Under the pieces are notes generated by a model. That model saw only the letters and a program-made list of their open reading frames with translations, was not told the origin of the DNA and did not search any database. A DNA stretch of 64,000 bases from Siniperca chuatsi. Lineage: Eukaryota; Chordata; Actinopteri; Centrarchiformes; Sinipercidae. Made by a program: the position numbers and the translations under genes. The stretch covers positions 15,956,667-16,020,666 of the forward strand of contig NC_058043.1 of NCBI RefSeq assembly GCF_020085105.1, written 5' to 3'. Positions 50,695 to 62,214 of the stretch are shown in pieces. Numbering within the stretch: the first letter of the stretch is position 1; the number at the start of each line of letters is the position of its first letter.

Positions 50695-50702
50695 TGACGT
50701 CA
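50695..50702. promoter_or_regulatory. camk1: perfect cAMP-response element (TGACGTCA)
   Basis: The full palindromic CRE lies within or just upstream of the presumed camk1 leader exon. CREB-family factors bind this site. With an activity-linked kinase as its gene, it may confer calcium or cAMP control. The site is seen; its function is inferred. Confidence 0.6.
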
Positions 50703-50794
50703 GGAGAAGTCTGAGCGGACCCAGCGCTGCGCACAAGCACAGCAACCACATCGCTCCCAGAGGGAAGAAGAACACAGCACAGATCGCCATTCAG
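50703..50794 (+). other. camk1: camk1 non-coding leader exon (5' border approximate)
   Basis: A CG-containing stretch ends ATTCAG followed by GTATGAG, a good donor at 50795. No ATG-led frame continues from it. It would splice to the acceptor at 52227-52228. Confidence 0.55.
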
Positions 50795-52228
50795 GTATGA
50801 GTTTTTTTCACTTATTCACCGAAATGCATCATCAATCATGTAGTTTTTTTTCTGTCGGCAATACAACTTGTACAGCTTTTAGTGCGCTTCACGTCTGCAG
50901 CCTCCTGATTTAACCCAAAGATGCTGTCTTCCTTTGACTGCCATACCCTTGAGCGCTGCAGTAGCTACGGTTCGCACACCCACACCGCCTTTTCTTTCTG
51001 TATCCTACTTGCGTGATCACCAACACGAAAATCGGACTCGTTTCAAAATTGCAGACATATTGCACCGGCAAAACGTTTTAATTTCCATTCCACCTCCCGC
51101 TTGTCATTCACGCCCTGCAGCCTCAATGCAGAACAGGGTATCAATTGTTTCTCAGCGGAATGCTGTATTATAGAGCTCTTGTATTTGTAGATTTTTTTCT
51201 TCAGAGCAACCTAATTGCTTAAAGCTTCAGACGTTAAATATAACACGTCCCCCAGCTGGCCTGACCATGCGTTTGTTTTTGAGCCAGTACACGGTCCCTT
51301 TTTTGCGACTGTCTCTGCTGCACTGTTTGCCCTACTTTCAAGCTGTTTTGTTTCTATTTATTGTTGCTTGTCCGCATGTCTGCAAAGAAGTCTGTAATTG
51401 TTGTGGGTTGTTGCTTTTTTGGGGGGGCGGTAGTAATATCTTCTTGTCAGCCTATAAGTTTATATTTGTCTTGATCTAGGCTAGTTTGTATTAATGTTAT
51501 GTTCTTATTCATTTGTTAGTAACATTCATGACCTTTTGCTTAGCCTTTTACAAGTTTTCTCTCTAATATATCCTGTTTTATGAAATAAAGAATAACACAA
51601 GAGCAAAGATTTAAAAAAAAAAAGAAGAAGACTGCAGTACAGGGCATGCCTACAGTTTCAGTGTTTTCTTTTACTTTGATTGGACTTTTTCAGCATCATA
51701 CAAGAAGAAACTCTACTGGTCTTAAAAAATGCAAGCAAGAGCTGCAATAACCAAAACACTAATGGCTGAAGGTTTTATGCAACAATCGCATCAGTCAGCC
51801 AAACTGTAATGGACATATTAAACTGATACAGAGGCAGACTCTCTCTCTCACAGTCAAAATACTCTTAATGAACTACATTAAACAGTGAAAGAGTTCCCAT
51901 TCATTGTAATATTTCAAGTTAAATTCAATCTATTATTTCCCTACCGTGTGCTGGAATGATGTTTGTAATAGAGAAACAACATCAGAAAGTTGTTACAAAC
52001 TCACTATAACATCAAAAACCAAACTATGCTGCCTTTGAGGGAATTTTTGTCTTTTTTTCATTTCAAGTCACTGGTCCAATCAGTAAATCCATCACTGGTT
52101 CAATTTAGCACAATCCTCCTGATTCAAGATTTTTCTAGATTTGATTACACATGCAGTGGGTCAAAACTTCATTGTGCATACTCTGAGTCTATTCACTGTT
52201 TCTTTATTCTGCACTTTTTGCCCCATAG
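50795..52228 (+). other. camk1: camk1 intron 1
   Basis: About 1.4 kb between the presumed leader exon and the first coding exon. The reading frames near 50934-51480 have no splice signals in agreement and no known motif. No repeats stand out. Confidence 0.5.
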
Positions 52229-52261
52229 CTGTAGTGTGGCAAATCCGATCAGCATTGTAGG

Positions 52262-52347
52262 ATGCCTCTCGGAGAGGATGGAAATGGATGGAAAAAGAAG
52301 ACATCAGACATCAAAGAACATTATGACTTCAAAGAAGTACTGGGAAC
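52262..52347 (+). CDS. camk1: calcium/calmodulin-dependent protein kinase I, first coding exon (partial gene)
   Basis: The exon 52229-52347 follows the acceptor CCCCATAG and ends GGGAAC before GTAAGTTG. From the ATG at 52262 it reads MPLGEDGNGWKKKTSDIKEH and then YDFKEVLG, ending in phase 2 inside the Thr codon that precedes the glycine-rich loop. This is the N-terminus of CaMKI; the WKK...DI..YDF..VLGT pattern fits CAMK1 better than CAMK1D or CAMK1G. The first base at -3 is A, a good start context. The kinase domain, the calmodulin-binding helix and the rest lie beyond the window, since I found no next exon before 64000. The gene is divergent from pbrm1. Which teleost copy (a or b) is unknown. 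Confidence 0.85.
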
Positions 52348-55300
52348 GTAAGTTGCACTGATAGTTTAGCGCTGTTGTCAGGACAAGGCTGGATTACCAA
52401 TGGAGCAAGTGGGCAACTGCACCAGTGGCCCCAGACCCTCAGCTGGTGTTAGGTTTTCATATATAATTTTAGCTCCATTTACCTCCATTGCACTGGTTCC
52501 ATTTTCTCCATGGGTTTGGCTGCAGAAGTCTCAGCAGTGAATGCCTCGTAGCCTTGGAAAATTAATCTAAAACTATCCGCATAACTAGATACCACAATAA
52601 GTATGTTTTTGTGTGATTTGGATGAACTCACCCTTAAATGTGGGTCAGTTGTCTTAGAAGGTGCCCTTAGTCAAATCTGTTTTTTGTTATCAGAGAGTTT
52701 GTTGTTCTAAAATGGATCACATTGTTTTTAAATCAAATGACCAAAAAAAATAAAAAAACAATTGACAGCAACCATGGGGCCAGGCTGAGTTCTAGCACTG
52801 GTTGCTTTTCAGAGTTTCAGGCAAAATATAATGATGCTGCCATATGTAGTCTGCGGTGTGCACTGTAATCGATGGGTACTTGCGGGTAACAGAGTACATA
52901 CACAATTCACAGAGAGTTGGAGAAACTGAGGGGTCAAAAGGGGCCCACCACTCATTTTCCCCCTATCCGTCCATGCTGTAACAGCTGCAGTATTAGAGTC
53001 TGGACTCTGGAGTCTCTCAAGAAACTTGACTGACATTTTGGATGTGCCTGTCCCTTACGCCTATTTTGACTCAGACTTGTCTTGTTCTTGGCCACTGTTG
53101 GATGCTGACGCAGCTATTTCACACTCGCCTAAAAGTATAAAAGTATTCAAAAATGCATTTTTTCCCCTTTGATTTGACTTTCGTCTGAGCAGTACAAAAA
53201 CATTTTAAATGGATTACAGTTAAGTTTTATGGATTGACTGGTCAAAGTCAATGCAAAGTAAACAGCTGAATATATAAATACAAAAGCATTAAAAACTTAA
53301 CTCACTTTAGTTTTGGAGGGCAGCTTGCAGATTTCCAAGTTGGTCTTTATTACAGACTGTTGCTGACCATGAGTTTAAAGTGCTAGAGCTGCAATTGTGT
53401 ATGTGTTTAACATGCATGTGTTTTATTTGCACACGCAACTATGTGTGTACAGGCATGCGTGTGCATGGTTGCTTATGAGTGTGTTTGTAACTGAATCATT
53501 GTCAGTTTAGTTATTCTTCCTGCCTTGGGCATTACATCAGTATTTGTGAACATGAGTATTTCAAATGTAACATTATGTAATCAAAACAATATGACTTGGA
53601 CAGTTAATGGCAGATTCACACTGGGGACTTTATTTTAACCATTCATTACAAATATATTATATTGTAAAGCACCAATCACTGATCTAAGTCAATCCTGCCA
53701 GGCCAGTGTAGATACTGTATAGAAATGTGCATAATGTGGAATGCACATGCGGGATATCACAGAGGTGATGATATTTCTGCAGTCTGGCCTTCATGTTAGC
53801 TCTGACTTGGTTTTCTTGTTTTGAGGAGAGTGGGAAGAGTCCTGAATAGATGCAAGGCTGTTATCAGTGTACAAACATTTTTCTCTTTGTATGAAAGCAC
53901 TGAAAGCCCATGTTTTATCCTGCCATTAACCCTGAAACTAAATTCTAACTAAATTCAGTGGTTCTGTCTTATTGCCCACAAGTTATCAAATACAAATTAC
54001 AATACAAAACCCAATGAAACCTGTAATGTTTGAATATAACCCATCTATCTGTAAGAATCAGCTGCACCTTCCTCTGCTCATATGATGATTGACTGGAAGG
54101 ATGTGAGAGACAGTGGAACGATCACATAAACACGTTCCTGCAGCTGCTGCCTAAGATTTGTCGGAAAAACTTTTAAAGCTGAAGTTCAACTCACCTACAC
54201 ATGCAATATGGTATGGTGTCAACCTACATTAACCCTGATTACATTTTGTTATAGCTACATAGTCTGGAATCCAAAATAGATTATACTTAAAATTAGATTT
54301 TGATTTAATATACCTTCATTTTGGAATAAACTGCTAAATTAATCTTCAACCATTGGGGTAAAGGTTGCCTTGCAGTCAGTAATGGTGAGGGCTGGACTCA
54401 CAAGGACCTGTGACTGCACTCTCCAGGGGGACAGGATTGAGTCCAGATGGTTGGACGGCACCTCTCCACCCCCCCAAACTAAGTACAAGTGACCTAGCAC
54501 ACGTCCACCTGTGATGACACGAGTGTGCCATATGGAGTGTGGTTGTTTTCTTTCTTCTTGGAATCACACCTGCTTCCCCAGAGAGGCTGCACAGAATCAG
54601 ATTTTAATCACTGCGTAACTCTGGTTCACATCCAAAAAAGTGAAATAGCAGTGGGTAGATGGTGAGGCTGTCTGGTAATGTTGAGTGCTGTAGGAGGACA
54701 TCAAATAAGACTCCATCAGTCTGTGTCTCAGGGCTGTGCATGATGTATGAAATCCACTTTGACTAGCGCATTGTATATATGAGAATTTATGACCGCTGCT
54801 CAACGCTGAAAACTTCTGTTATGATTCCATTAAGACTCACAGTAACTTAAAACAGTGATTGTAATTTGAAGTATGATATTAAGGGTTATGTAACAAGGAT
54901 TGAAAGAGTGAATTGCCAGGATACCATGTTCCCATATTTCAAGACAGAAAATGGGGAAAAAAGCTGAAGTAATATTCTTTCCCTCCTTTCACTATAGCTG
55001 GACCTGGCAGAGGGCAGAATTAATGTGTTGACGGAAAGCTCCTTATGCTCGGAGAGAAGATTACAGAGGAGCTTTATCCAGGAATTCAGTGTGTGAAGTT
55101 AATTGATTTATGTTGAAATATTGTATTCAGATCCAGCTAATCCTCACAGTTCTACCTCTGTTTGGAGTCCACTTCAGGACAAGCTGTCCTCAAGGTAGTT
55201 TTAGCAGATGAAAAAAAAAACCCACTCTACAGTTATCATGTCTGTCACTCTTTGGTCACAGATGTTTTTATTTTTTGTTATTCTCAACACTTCTCCTTTA

Positions 55301-56880
55301 ACAATGTCATTTACCTAGGATGAAATGAATGGCGAAGTACAGTATATAGCTCTGATATAAAGCTATATAACTATACTTGTGAGGCTTCTTGGCCTTTTTA
55401 AGAGTTGTGATGCTGTTTCTGAATGGACTCTTCAGAGTCAATATGGTGTCATACCTCTGTTGTTGTTTTTGTCAAATCAAGGCATAACACACATGATGAG
55501 ATTCTAGCTCACTCAGGTTTTCTTAACTGTGATCTGGAGGCTGTCTTTACCCAGAGAGTTTTTGTTAAAGACTGTAGATGGGAATGGGGGATATAGAGCA
55601 GCTCACCCATCACTGTAGTTGTTATGGGTTAGTGTTGTAATCAGTGCAATTAGTAGAAGTGTTAGCTTCTGTAACAACAGTCTTTCATGGATGTTGACTT
55701 CATGGATGTCTTTTTTTCTTTTGCAGTTTGATTAAATGTCCCATGAAATCACTTAGAGATAGTAACTTTTGTCCATGGCTGGATGTGTTTATGCATGAAA
55801 TAGGATGTCAGGGCGAGACTTAAAGGGCTAGGAGTAGTGATATTGATGCATGAACATTAGTTCAGTTTACGAGTCCTGTGGACAGAGATATCCCCGCAAG
55901 CTGGTGGCTTGTCTGACAGAAATGAAGCGCATGGGGCCAGTTAATAAAACAATTTCAGACCACAACACAGCAGTAAAACAGTTTTAAACAACACAGCAGA
56001 GTACTTCTTAAGTGTATTGCTGATGCTCAATTCTCCTTTCAGACCTCTCCATCACAGAGCTATTCACCAAACAAAACAGCTACATGACACAGAGTGGTCG
56101 TAGAATAAAACACTAAGAATGCGGTCAACCTTTGTGAAGTTGTCTGCCAACCCAAAACAATGAGCTCAAATCATCTAAACCTGCAAGAGCTGTAGAATTT
56201 GGTGTTAATTCTCAGTACACTGTAAAAACTAAAAGTGCCTCAAATACTTAAAAATAAATTTGAGGTGCAAACCTTTTACAAATTATGAGGTTTTATATCT
56301 CAGTATGGGGGAAGCTTCTCGCTCTCTGTCATGTATTCATACATGTGTGTCCAAGCAGGCACGCACACACACACATACAGAGCTTAGACAATTTTACACT
56401 TTTTCAAGTCTTATCTACTAATTAATTCTTTCAGCTATAAACTACTTTCAAAATGTTCCACATCTTTCATACATCTAGGGTATCATTGAACTGTTAAATC
56501 CCATTAAAACATTTTAAAATATTAAATTTTCTTTGACGTTTTTTTTTAATGAACATATTTATTTACTAGGTGATAGGAATTACACCCTTTGAGTAATGAC
56601 CTGGAGTTTGAGTGGTGCCTCTCAATGACCCAGGATTGTGACAACAGTTAACAGCCCTTGGTGGATTCTTAAGTGATGTGACTGTGCATTCATGTATAGT
56701 AGGAAATTCCAATTCTCAAATCATCATGGACCTTTAAACCATGATACACACACACACACTATGGGTTTATGCATAATATTCATACACACAGCATTCTAAG
56801 CTATAACCGTAGCCATCAACCTGTTTGCCATCAACTAAACTGGAGGTGATACAAATGATGCTGATTATGATGCTATATAA
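52348..56880 (+). other. camk1: camk1 intron 2, first part
   Basis: AT-rich intronic sequence. A short stretch at 52388-52432 (GGCAACTGCACCAGTGGCCC) resembles a fish repeat fragment. I saw no kinase exon. Confidence 0.55.
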
Positions 56881-56891
56881 TATGTATAATA

Positions 56892-56897
<6 letters not shown>

Positions 56898-56958
<61 letters not shown>
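56898..56958. repeat. (TA)n microsatellite
   Basis: About 60 bases of pure TA, prone to cruciform formation. The Tyr-Ile reading frame over it is an artefact. Confidence 0.95.
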
Positions 56959-56964
<6 letters not shown>

Positions 56965-56969
56965 AACAA

Positions 56970-57735
56970 TAGAATTTCCGAGTGTCCCTGGATGCGCCTC
57001 GGTCAAATTCAAATGCGCGACGTTGGACCAACGGAGACTCTGCTGTGGTCCTCTGAGGTAGGTAGATGTGTACTGCTAACTCTGTAACAGCAAAAGACAC
57101 ATGTTAAGTGGTTTAAATTGACATTAAATTGGCGTGATAACTGATATGGAGTTTACACATTACAGGAAATACAGCCTCTATGTAGCATTACTATTCCTAT
57201 AGTGTGGCTAATGTTAGCAATGATGCTAACGGCCTTAAGTTAGCTATGTTAACTGACAAAAGAGTTTAACGGCTTTTGCGAAGTGCATTAGGCTTTTAAA
57301 TATATAATTGTCAACACATTCTGACTAAAATTACACAATTATGCAATTTTATTAATGTTGTGCTCCACGACAATTGTTAAATTCTCTTAAAATATTTGTT
57401 TTGTACATGTTTACAGTCACATGGCTGAACATACATTTAAATAATACTTCTTGCAATTACCATGAGGAATTATTTTAGTTAAATTAATGATTGTTTTTCC
57501 TCTTTGTGGTTCACACTCTGCAGAAAAAGAAGAAGACTGGTCCTGCAGTCAATCCTGTTTCTCCCATCCCAACCCCCAAGCCCTCTGTCCTCTGTTCTGC
57601 TCCATTACAGTTTGCTGTTGGTTTCCAAGCCGTGTCCGTCTTGCTCTGTCTGTTGTCTCTGCTGAATTTTCTTTCTCTGTATTTCACTCTATGGCTTGCT
57701 GTTGGTTTCCATGCCGCATCAATCATATGCTAAAT
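56970..57735 (+). other. possible two-exon transcript of unknown nature
   Basis: A CG-bearing stretch at about 56975-57056 ends CTCTGAG before GTAGGTAG (a donor). A plausible acceptor CTCTGCAG ends at 57524, followed by an open frame to 57733 that begins KKKKTGPAVNPV and ends in a hydrophobic, leucine-rich segment. I recognise no family. The second part contains an internal duplication (GCTGTTGGTTTCCA at 57612 and 57695). It may be an alternative camk1 first exon, a non-coding RNA, or chance. Confidence 0.2.
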
Positions 57736-58321
57736 TATGAGAAAACACCTTGAGAGAAAAAATCTTTTCATTCAAACTCTGTGCTCCTGAACTATTTCTG
57801 TTGCTTTCACTGACACAAATCTTGTCAGAACCGACAAAATATTTTGATATTTTACCTTGAGACAAACTTATCAAACTTATCTCTACAATTTTTGACGTGT
57901 TCAAAGTTGTTGTTCTTCTTATTGAGGTCTTCTTGAGCTTTTGTGGTTCCCACATGGATTTTGATGAGTAATCTGTTTATTGTTTGGTTGATGAACTGAT
58001 TCATAATTTTAACCAAAAAAAATTATTAAAAATGTCTTTGGATTACTTCCTGATGAGCAGCAAAAAAACTCCAAAGGTTTCATTTTATAGCTATATAAAT
58101 CCGAGGAAAGCATGTTGTTTAGTTATTGCTTATTTATTTTGTGTATTTTTTAAATTATGAAATAAAATACACCTCATTGTATTCTTCTTTAAATTCTTAA
58201 TGTATTACATAAAAAAACTTTTTACAAATATTCCTCCAATTATATTTGATTTGGTACCTTTTGGTTAGTAGTAATAGTAGTTGCAGCAGTAGCAATAATA
58301 GGCCTCAAATCCACAAATAAG

Positions 58322-58548
58322 TGGAAAGTTCCTTGAGGAACCGCAGACGATTAGGAAATAGTGCTTTGAAGCACCCAAAGTGGTTCCAGACCGTCCTGGA
58401 AAAAGGGTTCCTCAAGGAACATGATAAACTACCCAATGAAGTTCCTCAGAGAACTAATGTGTATAAATGGGTTCCTGGAGGCTGTGTGGCAAACTGAGGA
58501 ACCCTAAAAGGAGCCTCGAGTATCCTTTAATTTTTACAGTGTAGGATC
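58322..58548. repeat. palindrome-rich GGTTCCT repeat element
   Basis: Several self-complementary words (GTTCCTTGAGGAAC at 58328-58341, GTTCCTCAAGGAAC at 58407-58420, and a paired GGTTCC/GAGGAACCC further on). It ends with TTTTTACAGTGTA, a common terminus of small fish DNA elements. Non-coding. Confidence 0.55.
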
Positions 58549-59566
58549 AGCAGTTCTGGCACCCCTTTCATAACGTCATATTTGATTCAATATTAAAATA
58601 CATTGCCTATCGTTTAATTGAGCTTTAACATCAGGAGGAACCTAACTGAAAATTCATAGATTGAATGTTTTACCCAGAAAAAAAGATAATTATAAAATTA
58701 AATTTAAATTTCATGGTGCTTTAAAAAAGAAACAAAGGTATAAGAAGTAAGATATGGGGCAGGCCAGTTTTAAGAACTCCTTGTGCAGTCCAGGTGGATA
58801 ATTTGTAGGAGCATAAACATTGTGACGATGCAGTACTAAACACTGTTGGAAAGCACTCATGCTGGTTGGTTTGTTTGGTTGAGATGAGCAGAGGAGTTAG
58901 GAGGTTTGACCTATACATGATTTTAGTAGAGTATTGGTGGAAAACATACAATTGTTAGTGAATGGTCCAGTTTCAAGCTTTGTTGATATGAATATATGAA
59001 GTTATTTTTCATGACGCTGTTGTAAGAATGAATCTTGAGATTGTTTGTAATGGGATTATACTGTATGTCCGCACATATTCACTCTTATCTTTCTGTCTCT
59101 CTCTCAAACACATACACACACACACGCACACACACACACACAAAATGGATTAGGCTAAAAAGAGAAAGCTTTTTTGGGACTTGGAGGCATATTGGGCTTG
59201 AAGGGATCACTTGCATCAGGTGAGATCAATAGACTAATGGATGCTCGTAGCTGTCTGCAACAGGTCCAAGGGGCCTGACTCTGTCTGACAGGTGGTGTAT
59301 CTTTAAAACAGAAAAAAAGCACATTGTGAATAGTATTTGCCATTGCAGCAAACATCCATCATTTTGAGTGCAACAGGCTTTAATTACATCACGCTTTTGA
59401 TCGTGTAGTTATTGTGAAACCAGCTCCTGGACAAGCTGTTCAAAAGTTCAAACTTAGTCTAGATATTATGTTAGTGTTTACTAAGTGGAAATGTACTTAA
59501 TTACCACACAAATTAATGCTTTTGTAGAGATTAGTTGTTACAAAATATTATTACTATACACCTATA

Positions 59567-59790
59567 TATAGCAAAAGTGTTTGCCCCCTTCCTGATTTCT
59601 TATTTTTTTGCATGTTTGTCACACTTAAATGTTTCAGATCATCAAACAAATTTAAATATTAGTTAAACCTAACTAACTGGTTGGGCCACCCTTAGCAGCA
59701 ACAACTGCAATCAAGCATTTGCAATGACTTGCTGTGAGTCTTTTACAGCGCTGTGGAGGAGTTTTGGCCCACTCATCTTTGCAGGGTTTG
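59567..59790. mobile_element. DNA-element remnant interrupted by a later insertion
   Basis: It begins with AAAAGTGTTTGCCCCCTTCC and a TTGCATGTTTGTCACACTTA segment that I recognise as the end of a widespread fish repeat. The later part (TTGGGCCACCCTTAGCAGCA and on) appears to belong to the same family after an internal deletion. The element at 59805-60199 is inserted into its right side. Confidence 0.5.
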
Positions 59791-59804
59791 TCCATTCACT
59801 TCAT
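59791..59804. repeat. target-site duplication, left copy
   Basis: Fourteen bases identical to 60200-60213. Confidence 0.75.
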
Positions 59805-60199
59805 CCATCCATCCATTTTCTACCGCTTGGTCCCCGTTAGGGGTCGCGGGTGACTGGAGCCTATCCCAGTGACTTCGGGCCTTAGGCAGGGCACACCCTG
59901 GACAGTGGCCAACTCGTCGCAGGGCGAACACAGACACAGACAAGGACAGACAACCATTCACTCACACATTCATTCAATACGGGCAATTTAGAGTTATCAA
60001 TTAACCTACACATGCATGTCTTTGGACGGTGGGAGGAAGCCGGAGAACCCGGAGAGAACCCACGGTAACACGGGGAGGACATGCAGACTCCACCCAGAGA
60101 GATTGTGTGATGTTGGTCCGGTCCGGGAATCGAACCCACGAACCCACGATCTCCTTATTGGGAGGCAGGAGCTGTAGCCGCTCTGCCACCGTGCACCCC
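59805..60199 (+). mobile_element. interspersed retroelement fragment with 14-base target-site duplications
   Basis: A 395-base block starting with CCATCCATCCATTTTCTACC, containing a GGGTCGCGGG segment, GCATGTCTTTGGACGGTGGG, and ending near a 'gccaccgtgcaccc' word. It matches my memory of a very common fish SINE/LINE-derived repeat. TCCATTCACTTCAT occurs on both sides (59791-59804 and 60200-60213), so the insertion borders are exact. No intact protein is encoded. Confidence 0.75.
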
Positions 60200-60213
60200 T
60201 CCATTCACTTCAT
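60200..60213. repeat. target-site duplication, right copy
   Basis: Fourteen bases identical to 59791-59804. Confidence 0.75.
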
Positions 60214-60890
60214 AATTTACATTTACGTTTGTACGGTTTGCTTTAAAATTTCATGGGCACACAATTGTGGTAAGTGGTCCAAAATGTAGCTCTGCAATGC
60301 AGAGGATACTTGCCGATAGTTTGGGTAGCTTTTTTAACAGTCACCTTTGTTTTAACTACTAAGAATGTGGTTTAGATGTCAGGGTTGAACTGAGTTAATG
60401 TTCTAACTGGATAGTGATAAACTATAACAGCGGCTTTGAGGTTGTTACTCCAGTCACAACATAAGTGTTTTTTCAATGACCACAGTTGGGAAGCACATAT
60501 ACACCTAACTAATAGATGTAACAGCTGCATAGCTGATAACCAACCAAACAATTTGTCTGCTACAACAATAACAATGCAACGTATAGCCCACTTGGAGCTA
60601 ATTGAAAATGGACAGCATATTTCAATGGGTAATACGTCACAGTTATCGATTAAGGCGTAAGCCAACCTTGAACACCAAATTATAACGGTGCACTTTCACC
60701 AAGTCTACAAGTCTGTATTGCACTTAGATATCTTGGCCCACTGGCCCAATGCAGAATGTTGTCGACTTCCTTGTTTACATTGTTGAATGCTTTCTGATTG
60801 GATGCCGCCACAGATATCACTTAGTAACTGATTTACACATTACTAAAGGCTTTACTAGCTAAGACATCTCGTACGTTTGACAGGAGCGTA

Positions 60891-61030
60891 TCTATGTTCC
60901 CAGGGTCCTATGTTCTCAGGGTCCTAAGTTCCCTAACCCTCCCCTTAGAACTAGGGAACATAGGACCCTTTGTCATGTTCCCATTATGTGCCATATAAAT
61001 ATGGGGAACATAGGACCCTGGGAACATAGG
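60891..61030. repeat. foldback of a GGGTCCTATGTTCCC-type repeat
   Basis: The left arm (60891-60934) carries three diverged copies of CAGGGTCCTATGTTCC. The right side carries its reverse complement twice, at 60952-60969 (TAGGGAACATAGGACCCT) and 61003-61030. The stretch would fold into a long stem. It is a repeat family and has no coding potential. Confidence 0.7.
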
Positions 61031-61159
61031 AATTAACCCCGTTTGACTGGTGCAACCCAATTTAGCAACTCTCTAGTTTGAAACTAGCTAGTATCTACTA
61101 ATAACTTAGGAAGGACTTTACACACAAACTAAGTGATGGATTTACGAACAGCTGGTGCA

Positions 61160-61576
61160 ACCATCGACTGTATAAAAGAAGTGGACACAGTCACCGCGAT
61201 GTCACCTATTGGTTTGTGGACTACCGTTTTGAAGCCTCAAGATTGGCATTTTGGCTGTCGCCATCTTGGTTTTTTGCAGCCAGTGACCGGAAGTGACCAT
61301 ATTTGGATGAGAGTGTGGAGCGGTGGAGCATAGCAACCGCTAAGTCATTAGCTAACGCTAGTGCTAGCTAGGTTAGCAAGGTGCATCCATAATTCACATT
61401 AATTGTGATATTAACTGGGATGCTAATTTTAGCTAGCGAAAAAACAGGCTTAAAATAAAATGTACTTACTGGGAAAAATGAACAGCCGACTCCTAGTTTA
61501 GATAGTTGATTGATTTTTCAATTTTGATTGGACGGCTCTAGCGATGATTTACATATGATTCTTAAAGTCTATGGTC
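61160..61576. mobile_element. dispersed percomorph repeat, non-autonomous
   Basis: It contains ATTGGCATTTTGGCTGTCGC, CCATCTTGGTTTTT and GAAGTGACCATATTTGGATG-like words, which I recognise from many fish introns. The ends (GACTGTATAAAAGAAGTGGA on the left, a CTTAAAGTCTATGG end on the right) look like weak inverted repeats. The superfamily is not known to me. Confidence 0.55.
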
Positions 61577-62088
61577 TACACTAGTTAAGACATTTCTTAT
61601 GTTTTAATCGTGCAACTAAATTTGATAAATCACTGGTTTGAAGCTAGCTAGTAACTACTAACAACTTCAGAGTTCACAAACTTGATTGCTAATTGATTTA
61701 AAAATAGCTTGTGCAGCTCAATCCTGGACCTCTATGTGTCTGCACCTTACAATGCAGTTGTCTTTTTATGTAGTTTACTAACAGCCCATCGTGGTAAAAT
61801 TCATAATGAATTGTCAGGTGAAGCCTTGAAGACATGGAAGATGGCAATAAGAGCACATTAATCATAGTACTGCGATACACTGACAGCGATATGAGAATGC
61901 GTGAATCAATATTTTCCCATATGGACAGCTGGGATTAGCCTACAGTGTCTTCAACAACTTGTCTGTGTATGTGTGTGTGTGTCTGTGTGTGTGTGTATGA
62001 GACCCATGCTGTGGTGTTCATGTTGTGGTGATGGCTTTGGGGCAGACACCATTGCATGATTACCAAACATAGGGCTTTTATATCATCC

Positions 62089-62089
<1 letters not shown>

Positions 62090-62187
<98 letters not shown>

Positions 62188-62214
62188 GTCTGTCTGTCTA
62201 TTCTGTCTATCTAT
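62090..62214. repeat. (TATC)n tetranucleotide microsatellite
   Basis: About 27 TATC units followed by TGTC variants. The Ile-Tyr-Leu-Ser repeat frame across it is an artefact. Confidence 0.95.

Noticed and set aside
56767..57012. Tyr-Ile repeat protein on the minus strand
   Set aside because: Translation of the TA microsatellite.
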